Shown: positions 13,043 to 25,588 of the stretch, in pieces
Position numbering within the stretch: position 1 is the stretch's first letter
How the letters are laid out: each line of letters begins with the position of its first letter
Assembly: GCF_963576545.1 (NCBI RefSeq)
Contig: NC_083653.1
Span: forward strand, 18,751,639-18,815,638
DNA from: Limanda limanda
Lineage: Eukaryota > Chordata > Actinopteri > Pleuronectiformes > Pleuronectidae
DNA: 64,000 nucleotides
Direction: 5' to 3'
Translations under genes and position numbers: made by a program
The notes under the pieces: generated by a model
Told to the model about the DNA's origin: nothing
Databases searched by the model: none
Seen by the model: only the letters and a program-made list of their open reading frames with translations

Positions 13043-13839
13043 TGTTGAGCCCGGTCCTTTCAGGACCAGACAACGTGTTTGTTGATTCGAGGTTCAGGTG
13101 GGAAAGGTAAATAATTAGACAAGTCCAGTGTTCAAAAGTCTCACAGTAATACATTTATTGTATAAGAACAGTACTTACAGAGAATCTCTGGAGTTCTGCC
13201 GGACACGTCACCAGGTCCCTGGATCATGTCACGAAAGAAGCCCCTACTTTCACAAGTCCACAGTATAAGTAAAAACACCCAGAGTGCAACACAGAGGCGG
13301 TTCTTTTGTTCAGGAAACTCAGCAATTGGTCAGATGTGTACTGTCTCTCAAGGTGCAGTTTTTGCAAGCACGTCATTGTTGAGAGAAGGTCCAATCTACC
13401 AGGTGTCTCTCGATATTGTGCCTTTATCAAGAAGGGAGTTTTTACAGTGGAGAGACCTAGTAGATTGGACCTTAGAGGATGATTTCATATGATTTTCCCA
13501 TAATAATTCATGAAATGGTTCTTTGTTATAGTCCAGGAGCATCCTCTCTCCTTCCTGAGAATCCGTGCTTTCATTATCTCAAATCTCAAGATGAATTTCC
13601 CTTCTCACGCTTTTCCCAAATTGCACTTTGCAGTCAGATTAACACTCAAATGTTTGCACTCTGTGTTTGACCCTGTATCTGAGTCCAGAAATTATATATC
13701 ACTCCAGGATAAAATAAACAGTTGTAATATTGTTAATTCTATAGACTACACAGCTAATATTGATTCACAGGATATAATGTAGGTAAAATATAGTAGAGTA
13801 TATTCATAAGGTAGTAAACAAAACATAGATATCTCAACA
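13043..13839 (-). mobile_element. Solo LTR of a retrovirus-like element
   Basis: The stretch begins TGTTGAG and ends CTCAACA, a perfect 7-bp inverted terminal pair with the TG...CA ends of LTRs. It is flanked by a 4-bp duplication CTAC (13039-13042 and 13840-13843), a length typical of retroviruses and some LTR retrotransposons. Read on the minus strand there is a TATA-like site near 13,265, an AATAAA signal at about 13,153-13,158 and about 110 bp to the LTR end, the usual U3-R-U5 order. No internal gag/pol sequence or second LTR is next to it, so it looks like the product of LTR-LTR recombination. Confidence 0.75.
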
Positions 13840-13843
13840 CTAC

Positions 13844-16430
13844 TTGATAAAGTGGAGGACTGTGACTTGAAATGAGGGCTCTACCACTTACATACATCAG
13901 GCACTTATAGAGCTTCCAGCATATCAAAATAATCTTTGAATATTAAATAATTATCTGATATGTATCTACTCGAGATATATATCTATATATATAGATATAT
14001 ATCGCTGTAAACTTATAATCATTTGATGCAACACAGTTTCTACATGTGAGTATATTGATGTATATTTAATTGTTTTACTTTATTTTGTCTTTAACCAGGT
14101 TTTGGACGTTTAGTTGATTTCCTCACTATTGGAGGTCAATTTGATGAACCCATTTTAAACTTCTGTGAAAAAAATAATAAACTTCATATCATAAAAAAAA
14201 CATTTCATTCCCACATTGTAATTAAAGAGTTTGAAAATCACATTAAAGGGTCATTTAATGTTCGTGTTACTGCCTCAGTTGTAAAATGATACTATTTTCC
14301 CCTTTGTTGTCCAGCACCAGTCATCACCCGGCTCTGTGCAGTGGTCAGCTGACAGTCAAGGTGCGAGCAGATTAGCAGCTACACCAGTCACTCACAAGGC
14401 ACTTTCTGGTCGCCTGGTCTACAGCTTTGCAAGTTGTTGTGGTCCCCTGAAAGTATAAAAGTCTGTTTTTGATTTACAACACTTCACTTTGGCCTATTAT
14501 TTTACTGTGAGAGTATATGGAATGTGACTTTAACTGTCGTAATCCTGAATGTAAAGAAGATGGGAAATCAAACCTTCCCATTTGAGTAGCAGTAAGACGT
14601 TTTGAAAGAACACTGTGTTTCTGCCAATATAAAAACCTACGAAAGTCATATTAAATAATGACTTCCTGTCATTTTACTCCTGAGCTGACACAAATCAAAT
14701 GCCTTCCCCTGTTGATCCCAGCACACAATTCATTTCCATGGATCAGAGTGAAAAGCACTTTTATTTTGCTGTTACATGTCATCACTCTCGGTGATTGTTC
14801 AAGTACAGCCATTGAAAAATTACCTGTGTGACCTGTACATGAGTATTTTTTAGAGGTTCTGGTTCCACCCTTTGTGCCTTTGTGGCCTTGAGCCTTTATT
14901 TAAGCGTGTGCCAGCTTTTGTTGCACAAAAAGTGACAATAGTTTTTCAACGTTCATTAGTCAACATATCGAAGGACAGGATATTCAACCCTCCCTAGGTG
15001 AGTTACCGGATTCTTACAGGCCTGCTAACAAACATTCCTTGGAATAATTTTTAACAAGCGATGATGTGAGAGGAAAGTGTGTCTTTGTCCACACATCCCC
15101 TTTGGAAGCGCTGTTTGTTCATGCCACTTTGGAAATAGTTTAATAACTCAGTATAATAAAATACACCACTAATATACAGGGTCATAAATCCTGTACGACA
15201 ATAGCTTGCAGTTGTGCCAGTTTTTTCCTCTCCACCGTGTGCGGATGTTCTCCAGAGCTAGTGTACGGTGATTTATGATTTAGTTCCAGTGCTACCGAAA
15301 CAGCACAGGCGGATCTTATTGTTTCTTCACAGGTTTCTTTAAGACTTCATAATGCAAACCAGAAAACAAAACAGCATTTATTGCAGAGGAAAGAAGTCTC
15401 ACAAGCTGCTTCCAAAGAGCAGGGTTTGGTTAATTGGCATGGTGAGGCTTCTTATAAAACTTCCCGTGACGCCACAGCTTTGGAAATGACTCTGATCGTT
15501 CTCTGGACCAGTGTGAAGCTGCGGCAGACATGATTCAGTCCATCCACAAACAAAGAGCCCAGTCACAGGCCAGACTTAGGAAAACTTTCTAAAATTTGTT
15601 TTGAAAGTACATCTCAGTAGCGTGACTTGGCTGTGATAAATTTCTATGTGTCTTTGTTCATGTCTGGACCCTAACACCCAAACATCAGCAGCCTGATACG
15701 TAAACTCAGTTTTAGTCTCCTATTGACAGTCAAAACAGAGTGAACATGGTTTGCATGTTCTCCTGCACAGAAACCTGCACGCTCATTGACATGCACAAAT
15801 GAGAATGTGATATTTATTAGGTGAATATTGCAAATTCGTTTAAGTTCTAAATCTCCTCCTTGTTTAAGCTCATGTTCTCACAGTGAAGACTGGGTTCATG
15901 TCCTGCGTCCCACAAGTATTTCCTAACCTTATTACCATAATCTGTTGTTGTAGAATGAGAACCTGTTCTTGTTTCCCTTTTAAAACTGACAATGTCCAAA
16001 GTGAGATCCTAGAATTTTAACAGGAGACAAACATATTAAATTAGTGGTTGGTCGCCGTCTGTTCAGTTCCCCCGACCTTTACTGTTTTAGCATTTTTGAA
16101 AGTGAATTGCTTTGGTTTTATCACCGGCAGCTTTTCTGTTTTGGTTCACTGTCATCTGTCTGGTAAGCATTATCTCCAGCAGAGACAGCAGATTGTTGTT
16201 TCCTCTGCTAAGGAGAATATGTTTTCTCCCTTGTCCATTTAGTTGCTTTTTTGTTTTTTGACAGGACAAAAGCTAGATTTCCATGAAACTTGGGGTAAAA
16301 GTATGACAGTGCTCGTACAATGCACCTGGTGGACTGTAAGCGCATGTGAGCATTCAATACAAATTGTTTTCTAATTGTATATGGTTCATATACATCCTGG
16401 TGTGGGGCTCTGGCAAAATGAGAGTGGTCC
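13844..16430. other. Intergenic, no gene seen
   Basis: Contains a perfect 30-bp AT palindrome at 13974-14003. Otherwise I see no exon, RNA gene or bounded repeat. Confidence 0.5.
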
Positions 16431-16690
16431 TTAAAGTGATATTTCACCCAAAAAATTTAAATTCACTCATCATCTACTCATCACTATGCCATAGAGGGGT
16501 GGGTGAAGTGTTTGAGTCCACAAAACACTTTAGGAGAGTCAGAGGTAAACATTGTTGCAGATAAATCCAATACAATTGAAGTCAGTGGGGTCCTCTTCTT
16601 CAGACATAATAAAACAACTGAAAAAAACGTAAAATTCCTCTATACTGCTTGTGTGGTGTCATCCAAGTGTCCGCAAGCCTCGACATTCAT
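16431..16690 (+). repeat. TTAA-ended dispersed element, truncated copy
   Basis: Begins TTAAAGTGATATTTCACCC and runs through 'aggggtgggtgaagtgtttg', 'cttcttcagacataataaaa' and 'catccaagtgtccgcaagcc'. The same order of phrases, inverted, occurs at 30,490-30,712, whose end is the cleaner GGGTGAACTATCCCTTTAA. The second terminus is not found here, so this copy is 3' truncated or badly decayed. Confidence 0.75.
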
Positions 16691-18600
16691 ATTTGAATGC
16701 ATGTTTGAACACTCGACAAAGACATGAAAAAAAACAGCAGGCACACAATGAAGAAATATAAAAATAAAACAGGATATGATAAGAGTTCAAAAAGTCAATT
16801 AAGAGTCATATCATGACAAATATTATGTGATAGTGTTTGTCATGGATTGAAAGGAGGAGAAAAAGCTTTAAGAATACCTTTTCTTGTGTGTTGACATAGA
16901 ACAGACAGAGACAGATGTTAAACTCTTGACACAATGACGGGAACATTTTACCAATTCATTTTTTCGATGCAGTGGCGTTCAAGTGCATGAAGACAGAGAT
17001 TCATGTAAACAGCTTAACCCAAATCAGACCTTGACTGGAGCGTGGCCAGTGGCCGGGTCACTGCGTGCATCTGGCGTCAGTGTATGTAAAAATAGGCAGA
17101 TTTCTAGAACTCTCAAGTGAATTTGTATTCAATCTTTCCTGCTGTTGTATGTTTATTTTCAATGATTTACTGAACATTCAGCGGCAGCTGTGGTCTCGCT
17201 CTGACATGATGAGAAAGAAGAAAAAAGGGAAAATGAGGAATAAAATAGAAAGGAAGCTCAATTTTGCTGTAAACACCCATTTGACAAGCAAACCAGTCCT
17301 CTCCAAGTTTTTCTTTCTTTCAGAAGGATGCTGTGTTGTGTCTCTGTTTCTCGGGGTGACCTGACAACCACTGTGAAATTAACTACACTCAGTTACAGTG
17401 TTGTTTATGTTAAGATGTTTATGATCCAACATTACTCACAACTTAACCTCATCTGATTCAAACCTTATGAGGAATCTCTGTCAGTATTCATCCTACAGTG
17501 TAATTTTACGGGGTGTCGGCTGACAGTGTGACTAATAGGAACGAACCAGAGGAGCCCCAGCACAACAATAGACGCTGTTACTGTTAATGTGCCAATTCTA
17601 TAGTCCATAGTTATGCAACGGGCAGAGTATTACTTCATCCAGAAGAGGGGCTTCACCCGGCCCTGCACATTTTAAAAGACCATATAAAACCCAGCCTTGT
17701 AGAATAACATCACAGCATATTTTACATTGCTGAAATCTGGCCTTGAATGTATTGCATGTTTCATACAGAGAAGAGGAACGTGCATTCTTTAAAATCCAGT
17801 CTTTGGATTCAGGAGGAGGCTCAGAAAAGTGTTCAGTGCTCAGATGAAAACAACCATCTTAATGTGAAAAATGTCTCAACATTTTAAGAATGAATTGCGC
17901 CCACAAAACTTGTAACATTTCTGTTATTCAATTAGACAGTGGGTGAAACAAACTTTTAATTACTGTAAATGAATTCTATCTAATCTCTGTAACATTCCAG
18001 TCCCCGTCCCGCTGTCATATAAACCAACACAATTATTCACAGAGAGATAATTAATCCCTGTCCACAGTTTGGAATATTCTAAGCATTCCTTCATTTTGGC
18101 TATGCTTGCATGATCAGGAATGATTTTCAGGAGCTCTTCCAGTCCACAGAGTTCAGATCCGGCCAATGGTTTGTAGCCTCTCAGTAACAGGAAGAACACA
18201 CAGTTTATCCTCTCAAGTTTTCCCCTCTGCCGTCTGATCGGATCTCATTATAATTCCCATTTAATCCTTCTGCTTGCCAAGAAATTCAAAACTTCCAGTG
18301 TTCATCTTCAGTATTTTTATATACTGGGTCATTATTATTAAAAAGGTTGTAAATTTGGTTTAATTGCCTCAAACTATCTCAGCATCTTCCCTCTCGCTTG
18401 TGCTTTCTCGTCTCTCTCTCTCTCCCCTCTATTGCTCTTGGAATGATCCTGCTTAACGCCTAATGCTATACTTATAACTATAATAATAGTAATAATAATA
18501 ATAATCATAATCATAATAATACAAATATCAAATACAATGGACTTGAGTAGTTGTTTCTGTAATTTGCTACAAAATAAAACTCTTTTGTTACTTTTATTCA
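16691..18600. other. Intergenic, no gene seen
   Basis: No supported exon. Low-complexity AAT/ATC triplets lie at about 18,482-18,522. Confidence 0.5.
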
Positions 18601-18654
18601 TTTCCTTGTCTTTGACTATCAATCTTTATTTTATAATTCCAGTTTATTCTCTTC

Positions 18655-18900
18655 TGCCAAGTAGCTATGGTTAAGGCTAGAGTGAGTCTCCAGGAAATCA
18701 ATGTAAGTCAATGTATTGTCCTCTGAAGAGTGTGTGTGTGTGTGTAAAACATTACATTTTAAGTTGAAGTCATGTTTTAAGGTTAGGTGTAGGTAAGGGT
18801 TACGAAAGTGACAACTATGGTTAAGTCTAGAGTGATTCTCCAGGAAGTCAATGTAAGTCAATATAATGTCCTCTGAAGTGGGTGTGTGTGTGTGTGTGAG
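18655..18900 (+). repeat. Tandem duplication ending in TG microsatellites
   Basis: Two copies of a roughly 85-bp unit, starting at about 18,663 and 18,818. Each runs from 'tatggttaag' through 'ctccaggaa' and 'tcaatgtaagtcaat' to 'gtcctctgaag' and ends in a (GT)n tract. Between them lies G-rich telomere-like text ('ttaaggttaggtgtaggtaa'). The unit belongs to the same broad class as the CCCTAA-containing repeat at 20.3 kb. Confidence 0.75.
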
Positions 18901-19425
18901 ATCAATAACCTGGTGATTATTATGCAGGTCAAAACTTTAAGGGGGAAGGGTCTTTCAGTGTTGATCTTCCTCTCCTCCTCCTGCCCCTCCACCAATGACA
19001 CTCTATTAGCCATCAAACATTCCTCCCCCCTGTGACTCACAGTTCAACATCCCTCTGCCTCAGAGTTGTCAGGCGAACACTCGTAGCTTTAGCACTGGGC
19101 CAATCCACTCAGAGGGATCCAATAGGCCTGAAACCAGATGTGGAGCTTCTGTTACACAGTTTCCCATCTCACCATTGTGCCTTTTCACCATGCCAACAAA
19201 TGCCGCTTAGACCATGAAGCACACTATCCTCGAAATATAAGCTCCCTAATTCATATACACTTATAAAAGCCTTCTCAGCACTTTGTTTTGAACCAGGAGA
19301 ATCTTTGTTAAGCCTAATTTACAGGGTGGATTCAGGACATGCCTCTTGGTGAACACTATCCGGTTGTATAAAGCTGTTTGCTCTCTGTCGGACTCAATAT
19401 CATCGCCATCACAGACACTATAATG
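18901..19425. other. Intergenic, no gene seen
   Basis: No exon or recognisable repeat boundary. Short pyrimidine-rich tracts only. Confidence 0.4.
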
Positions 19426-19429
19426 CTCA

Positions 19430-19770
19430 AAAACATTGCAGTTTGGCAGCAGTAAAGGGAGACACCCTGTAGTAAGTCAGCTTTGAATCATAGAACTGAA
19501 AAGTATTATTCTCTCTTCTCTTTCCAACCCTCCTCTCGCTCCTCTCTTCCCCCATTTTTCTCAGTTCACCCCAAACTGGTCGGGGCAGATACCAGAGGTT
19601 TCTCCACATTAAAATGTTTGTTTTTTTCCTCTCAACAGTTGCCAAGTGTCTGCTTGTTGTGTGAATGGTTGGATTTCTCTATAGTGTAAAATTTCAACTT
19701 GGCTATGTAAAGTTCCTTAAGATAACTTATGTTGTGATTTGGCTCTATACAAATAAAATTGAATTGAACT
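19430..19770 (+). repeat. Retroposon 3' tail repeat
   Basis: Shows 'ccagaggtttctccacatta', 'caacagttgccaagtgtctg' and the ending 'gataacttatgttgtgattt' then 'ggctctatacaaataaaatt' followed by a GAATT run. This is a very common teleost repeat tail. A second, more decayed copy is at 35,545-35,695. Confidence 0.7.
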
Positions 19771-20279
19771 GAATTGTTTCGCTTACCGAAGAAAAGAGGA
19801 ATTCAGAGGGGAGGCATTTGGCTTATATCATCAGAGATTTTAGAAAAAAGCTAAGGTTATCGTCCTTAGCTGATCCCCCTCCTGCACAGTCAGCAGTGAT
19901 CAGCATATTCTTGGCAGTTGTGTTAGGAGTATTCATGTTGAATAATATATCAGTTGTTTTTGACACATACAGGCTTGGAAATGTCCACAATTTCACAGTT
20001 GTTCGGTTTTGAAATCAGTCAGTGAGGGATCAGAGGATACTCTGGAGCAGGATGTGTGAGGTCTTCTGTGTTATTTTTTAACAGAAAAAAGTTTGGAATA
20101 AGAACGTTTTTTTATGCACGACAAGAGAGTTTATTATTGAAATAAAGAAGAATTAATATCAGTATAAATTTACTTGAAACAACTCACTTACATCAAACAT
20201 TTCAGAGTGTGATAAGGGAAACACAGCAGCACCTCCTCTGCTGATCCCTGCAGATCACACCTACACACATGCACACAGA

Positions 20280-20303
20280 TAAGCAAACATAACACTTCCA
20301 ATG

Positions 20304-20354
<51 letters not shown>

Positions 20355-20620
20355 TTGTACTTCTATTTTAGTGAGGACATTCATTGGCATAATGCATTCC
20401 CGAGCCCCTTACCGTAACCTTAACCTTCACAACTAAATGCCTAACCCAAACCCTAACCTAATTATAACCCTAACCCTAAAACCAAGTCTTAACCCCCAAA
20501 CAGCCCATTAAAGTTACGACAGAAAGTGAGGACCGGCCAAAATGTCCTCAATCCATAGGTTGTAGGCTCAATGGGGTCCTCACAAAGATATCTGTACACA
20601 CACACACACACATACACCAA
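20280..20620. repeat. Telomere-like repeat bounded by CA microsatellites
   Basis: A (AC)n tract at about 20,305-20,353 is followed by 'tttagtgaggacattcattg', then degenerate CCCTAA units ('accctaaccctaaaacc' around 20,467), then 'gtgaggaccggccaaaatgt' and 'tggggtcctcacaaagatat', and a second CA tract at about 20,595-20,612. The flanking 'gaggac' and 'gtcctc' words are inverted relative to each other. This is a dispersed fish repeat and not a chromosome end, since unique sequence and genes follow. Confidence 0.8.
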
Positions 20621-20883
20621 TATACACACACCTTCTCTTATTTCCTGTCATGAAAGATAAGCCAGGGGGTCAAACCAGGCATTCCCGCATGACTAGCGTG
20701 CCCTCATCTGCTTTTACTTACTTCTCACCATCCCATGTCGTGACCCTGGCACAAAGTACAACTGGCCCAGCAGCTCGCTGCGTGGCTCAATCCAGCTTTT
20801 TTCCACACTGGATCTCCTTGTTCTATTTGTCCTATGATTCTCTTTTTCAGATTTTATTAATGTTATTATATTTTCTCTCTGTC

Positions 20884-20924
20884 TCACACATACATACACG
20901 CACACACACACACGCACACGCACA

Positions 20925-20957
<33 letters not shown>
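20884..20957. repeat. CA/CG-containing microsatellite
   Basis: Alternating purine-pyrimidine run of (CA)n with CG interruptions ('cacgcacacgcacacaaaca'). Long open frames across it on both strands are translations of the repeat and not genes. Confidence 0.95.
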
Positions 20958-20958
<1 letters not shown>

Positions 20959-21309
20959 GTGTCCACCCTAAAGCATTAGCTGAAAATAGAGACATAATAA
21001 AGGGTGAAGAAATTGAAGAAGCAGAGGCCAAACTATTCTGACTTTTAGTCCCTTTAGTCTCATAAAAGAGAGGAAAGGGGAAAGACATGCAGCAAACGGT
21101 GCAAACGGTGAACTCAGACCTCATACTGCAGCCATGTTTATGCCCCAAACATTAACCTATTCACTTGTTGGAATTTTTCAACAAGTGTTCCAATGTTCTC
21201 CCCACAAATAAGACAACCATAAAAACGATGGACAATTAATACAGGGCACTGATATAGGAGGAGATTTGAGATACAGCCGCTAAAATTCATAATTAGACTT
21301 GTTTAGGCA

Positions 21310-21805
21310 ACAGCACAAGATGCCTGAGAAAAGCACGGAACATCATAAAGGACCACAGCCACCCAGGCTATGGAATTCTCACACTGCTGCCGTCTGGCAG
21401 ACGTTACCGGAGCATCAGAGCACAGACTACCAGACTCACAAACAGCTTTTCCCCCCAGACTGTAAGGCTTCTGAACCAGCAACACTGAACAGTCGCCATC
21501 ACCATGTACATTCTGCTCCCCAACTCATACACTTACTACATATATATGCATATTATTTAATTTAATATTCCTCACTCCTTCACCCTGTAAACTGCTGCTA
21601 GCCCTTAATTTAAATTTAAATTGTTGTACTATGCTATACGTTATATGTTACTATCTTACATATTATCTGTTATATGTTATTTTTGTATCTTGTATTGCCT
21701 GTCTACTGCGTAGATGTTGCCTGCCAGGTCATAAGAATTTCTCTGCTCTGATGACACTAAGTTATTTGGTGCATGTAACAATAAACTTTGATTTGGTTTG
21801 ATTTA
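21310..21805 (+). pseudogene. LINE 3' end with ORF2 C-terminus
   Basis: In one frame (from about 21,334) the sequence encodes 'DHSHPGYGILTLLPSGRRYR' and 'TTRLTNSFSPQTVRLLN', the conserved C-terminal tail of ORF2 in Rex/L2/CR1-like LINEs. It then runs into an untranslated stretch ending 'aataaactttgatttg'. Only the 3' end remains, as in typical 5'-truncated LINE insertions. The automatic 88-residue open frame here is out of phase with this protein. Confidence 0.8.
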
Positions 21806-21809
21806 AACA

Positions 21810-23875
21810 TATGCAAAAATTACCCTGATCCTGACATTTTTTAATACTGAGCAGAAAATTGGTCTCATTTACTTGATTCTCATTTACACACACTTACTGT
21901 CTGCAATACTGGACTGCTGGATAATCCCAATGGTACGTGATGTTTGCAGTTAGTTCGTATTTTTTCGCTGAATGAAACCAACTGCTTTTAGCCCCTGCAG
22001 GGCTGAGCTACACTGTTGTGGGTTTGAGCAGGATGAGGTCATCAGTGTGATTATCAGGCCATCATGCGAGGGATGTTTTCATTATTTGACCGGTGGGACT
22101 GGTCGTTCCAACACGTTCCAGTGCTTCAGGTAATTTTTAATTCCCCTGGTTGTTATGTCAACTGATCTGTATGCGTAGAGCCGGCTCCAAACAAACATTC
22201 ATTCAGTTTCTACTTTAAAGCAAATCCTCTAAAACATCAGGACCACCTGTTAACAATTACAACAACCACAAATATTTGAAAAGCAAAAGTGGACTGGGAT
22301 ACACCCTCAACTTGAAGTCACACTCCGGTCAACAAGTCACGTTTTGGAACATCTTACTGAGCATGTTAATTAATAACAGCTATTGCAAAAAAACTAAATG
22401 AAAAATAAAAAAATCCACTTGGGGGCAGTGCAGCAGACCGTCTTTAAAGACAAGACATCCACTCTCTCATCTTATTAAGTCAGTAATTTGTACATAAAGC
22501 AGACTCCGAGAACATTAGCACTCTTTTAAATTGTGTGTGACACAACTCCTGAGGGAAATATCTGACTCTTTAAGGCGCTAAATACTAAATGTTCCGCAGC
22601 TAGATGCTAAGTTTGACTCTCTGCAGTTCCTTGCTAGACAGTTTGTGTACAGCTAGTATTCTTTTGCAGCTTTATTTCTTTGTAAAGAAATCAGATTTTC
22701 TTTGTATCTTTGAATGATGCTGGTGAGACCAAAATACCCAAACTGTAAAGTTCTGTACCATATAACCAGCTAATTACTTAAGTAACAATTAGTTTAGAGT
22801 CAAAAATGCACTCTCTCAAACTAAGGGAGATTTCAGTGGAACTTTTGACCTTTCAGTCTCTGCACTTTACAGACCAACTGACCACATTGAGTCTGACCAA
22901 TCTGACTCGGTCTGAATCAAACTGAACCATGGTTTAAGGCATCAACATGAAGGCATTGCACACTGTACAATGTTGATATGTCCTCCTCATGCTCCTCAGC
23001 CCTGGTCTTAGAATGTAACTTGACTCTGCAGTGCAAACAGGTCTGATGTAAGCACAGGGAGGCACGTACAGAGTTAAGGCAGGGAAACTCCTCTATGAAT
23101 GTTGCTACGTTGTTATCTTCCAGTGTCTGACACATCCATCAACTGCTTTTGAACATATCTTTTTATAAACCAACTTGAGGAAAGAATTGGTCAAATATGA
23201 TGAGCTGCGAACAGCATCAACTCAAAAACACAACATGAGGCTGGGATTCATTAGAGTTGTTTTTTGTAGAAAATGTCTCTAGCTCAGTAAAACAAGTAAA
23301 AAGAGAGAAGAAAACTGGCGGCTGGATCTTCCTTCTGGATGCTGCCTTGAACTATGAATCATGATGGGAAAATGTTTTAAATCACTGCTTGAATATGAAT
23401 ATGATTTAGTTAAATGCATCCATAACTAAACTAGTTTAAAAAATACGCCTTTAAATGATAATGTATTAATAAACGCATACACATGTTCTGATTGTCTTCT
23501 ATTGATACGAAAGTAAACTTTGTAAACCCACTTCTGAGAAGGAGCAATCATCCCACTGTCAAATCAATCATATTTCTTTTTTCATTGATTATTTTGGCAT
23601 TAGCAACTCTATAGCTTTACTAATGTTTGCCTGCTGTAATGTTGGTTTAGGGGTGTTTGATTATTGAGACCAAAGTAGTTTCACAACCTCGTCCCGGATG
23701 TATTGGTGATCTGCTTCATCTAGAGTACACAGGAATATGTTCATTCTGGGCTCAATAGAAAATATCCTGTCCTCGAGGGAGAAATCCATCATGACATTAT
23801 GAAATGTTATCATCTGTGTAATGTGGGTAGATGTGTAAACTGGAGAAAAACTGTCATGGTTTTTCCTGCCAAGAG
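21810..23875. other. Intergenic, no gene seen
   Basis: No exon, RNA gene or clear repeat boundary found. Confidence 0.45.
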
Positions 23876-24527
23876 AAGAGTGTTACGTCCAGTCCGGATT
23901 ATTGAGACTCCTCATTCCCTCCCCTTGGGTGTGTTCTCCTGCTGTGTTGATTATCGGCCCCGCCTTGATTGTTTTCACCTGTGTCGTATTACCTTGTGTA
24001 TATAGTCTGCGTGTCCCTGTCGTCTCGTTGCCAGTTCGTCTTAAGGCTCTTATATACTTCTACGTATCCGTTTCTCGGAGAGGGCTCGACGGGGGCAAAG
24101 AGTCTTTTTGATTTTTACTTGTCCGACCACTGTACGTCGAAAAAAATTCACCGCCAAACCCATAGGTGGCGCAACGGAAGACGAGCTCAGAGAAGCCTAC
24201 CCCAATTTTGGGAAGAAGAAGTCCATGTGTGTCTGTTTATCTCTGTCTCCCACACACTGAACCATGGCAACTAACAGAACTAAATAAAGTGACACCCAGC
24301 GGGTCAAAATGCTGATGTTATCGTTTCTTAGCGCAGCGGTTCCCCGGTCTTGTTTCCGAACTGTGTTGCTGATTCCACAGCTTGTAGCTTGAAGCCAGAC
24401 GGAGCTAGCAGCTACACGGAGCTAGCTCCCCCCCAGCTTCCACACACAGTCAGCAGGGACTCCCGACACTAACTACTACCCAGTGTTTGCTTCTAACCTG
24501 ACGGTATTATAGAAACAGTGTCATGAT

Positions 24528-25588
24528 CAGTGGCGGTTCGTCATACAGGGCGCTGGGGCGCCGCCCACCCTACAATTTTGAGATGAAAAAAAAAAAAAAA
24601 AAAAAAAATGACATGTCAAAAAACATTATATATCAAATAATTTAATAAGAAATGTACTGTTTTAAAGCGTTAAATGTGTGCCGGAGACCGTAAGCCCCTG
24701 TCAAAAACCACTTCATATATTATATTTGGTAATATATTTGCCATTCGTTATCACTGAGAGAGAAGCCACTCCTCCCTGTGGGCGCCGGGCAAGTGGAAGT
24801 CTATGGAAGCCAACAAAAGGGGCAGGAACATTTGAGCAAGGACAGCTTCTCAATGGCGGATGACAGTTCGAGCCATGGGCGCACTTCACTTGCGCCTACA
24901 GCCAATGAAAGGGTTTCTTATACATCATGCTGACAGGACTGTCCAATCAGAGACCTTATCACTGATCTACAGGAGCTGCATAGTTAGCAGATACTTTTAA
25001 TCTGCACGGAGGTGCAGCTCCGGTCCCGGAGCACTGAGTGAGACAGGTAGAGGACAGACAGTGGACAGATAGAATCATTGTTGTTTACTGTGTCGTGTGT
25101 GTAGTTTTATTGATCAGTAATAATCAGCTGAAATTTTTACCCACATGTTAACGTGCATGGGGACGTGCTCCTCCGGGACCGTCCCCGGGGACGTCCCGGT
25201 CTCGGTCACCTCCCGGAGCACCGGAGCACCTCCCCGGGGACCGGGACGTCCGGGACGACCGGGACGCGACCGGAGCACCTCCCGGAGCACCGTGCACCTC
25301 CCCGGGTGCACCTCCCTCCGGTGCTCCGGAGACCGGGACGTGTCCGGGGACGTCCCGGTCTCGGTCCGGGGACCGGGACCGGAGCACGCACCGGAGCACC
25401 TCCCCGGGGTGCTCCGGGGACCTCCGGTCCGGGACGTCCCCGGTCCCGGAGGAGCACGTTCCCGGGGACGTCCCGGACCGGAGGTCCCCGGAGCACCCCG
25501 GAGTTTTTTTTTTCTCATTGCGGTGGGCTATTTAAACCGCGCCGCCCAAGTGCGCCCCCCCCCAAAAAAATGTCACCAGCCGCCACTG
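24528..25588. mobile_element. Non-autonomous hAT element
   Basis: Ends are CAGTGGCGG and its inverse CCGCCACTG, the CAGTGGCG-type terminus seen in hAT transposons. The flanking duplication is a perfect 8 bp, GTCATGAT (24520-24527 and 25589-25596), the length expected for hAT. The subterminal 'ggcgctggggcgccgccc' is mirrored by 'gcgccgccc' near the right end. No transposase frame is present. An A24-like run lies at about 24,585-24,608, and a GC-rich self-complementary block fills 25,151-25,503. Confidence 0.9.
25151..25503. repeat. Extremely GC-rich self-complementary word block
   Basis: Built almost wholly from a few words and their complements: CCGGAGCACC (seven or more copies, e.g. 25213, 25221, 25270, 25282, 25391), CCGGGACGT, GGTCCCCGG and GGTGCTCCGG. 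A 40-bp perfect inverted repeat (25404-25443 against 25462-25501, 18-bp loop) could form a very stable hairpin. A 23-bp direct repeat occurs at 25185-25207 and 25344-25366. Nearly all frames on both strands stay open because stop codons are rare in such GC-rich text, so these are not genes. The word 'ccggtcccggagcac' just outside the block (about 25,020-25,034) could be its seed. Confidence 0.9.

Noticed and set aside
20455..20490. Interstitial telomere or chromosome end
   Set aside because: CCCTAA units are few and degenerate, are embedded in a dispersed repeat, and genes lie on the far side.
20714..21148. 144-codon minus-strand frame and 109-codon plus-strand frame
   Set aside because: Both are translations through the CA/CG microsatellite.
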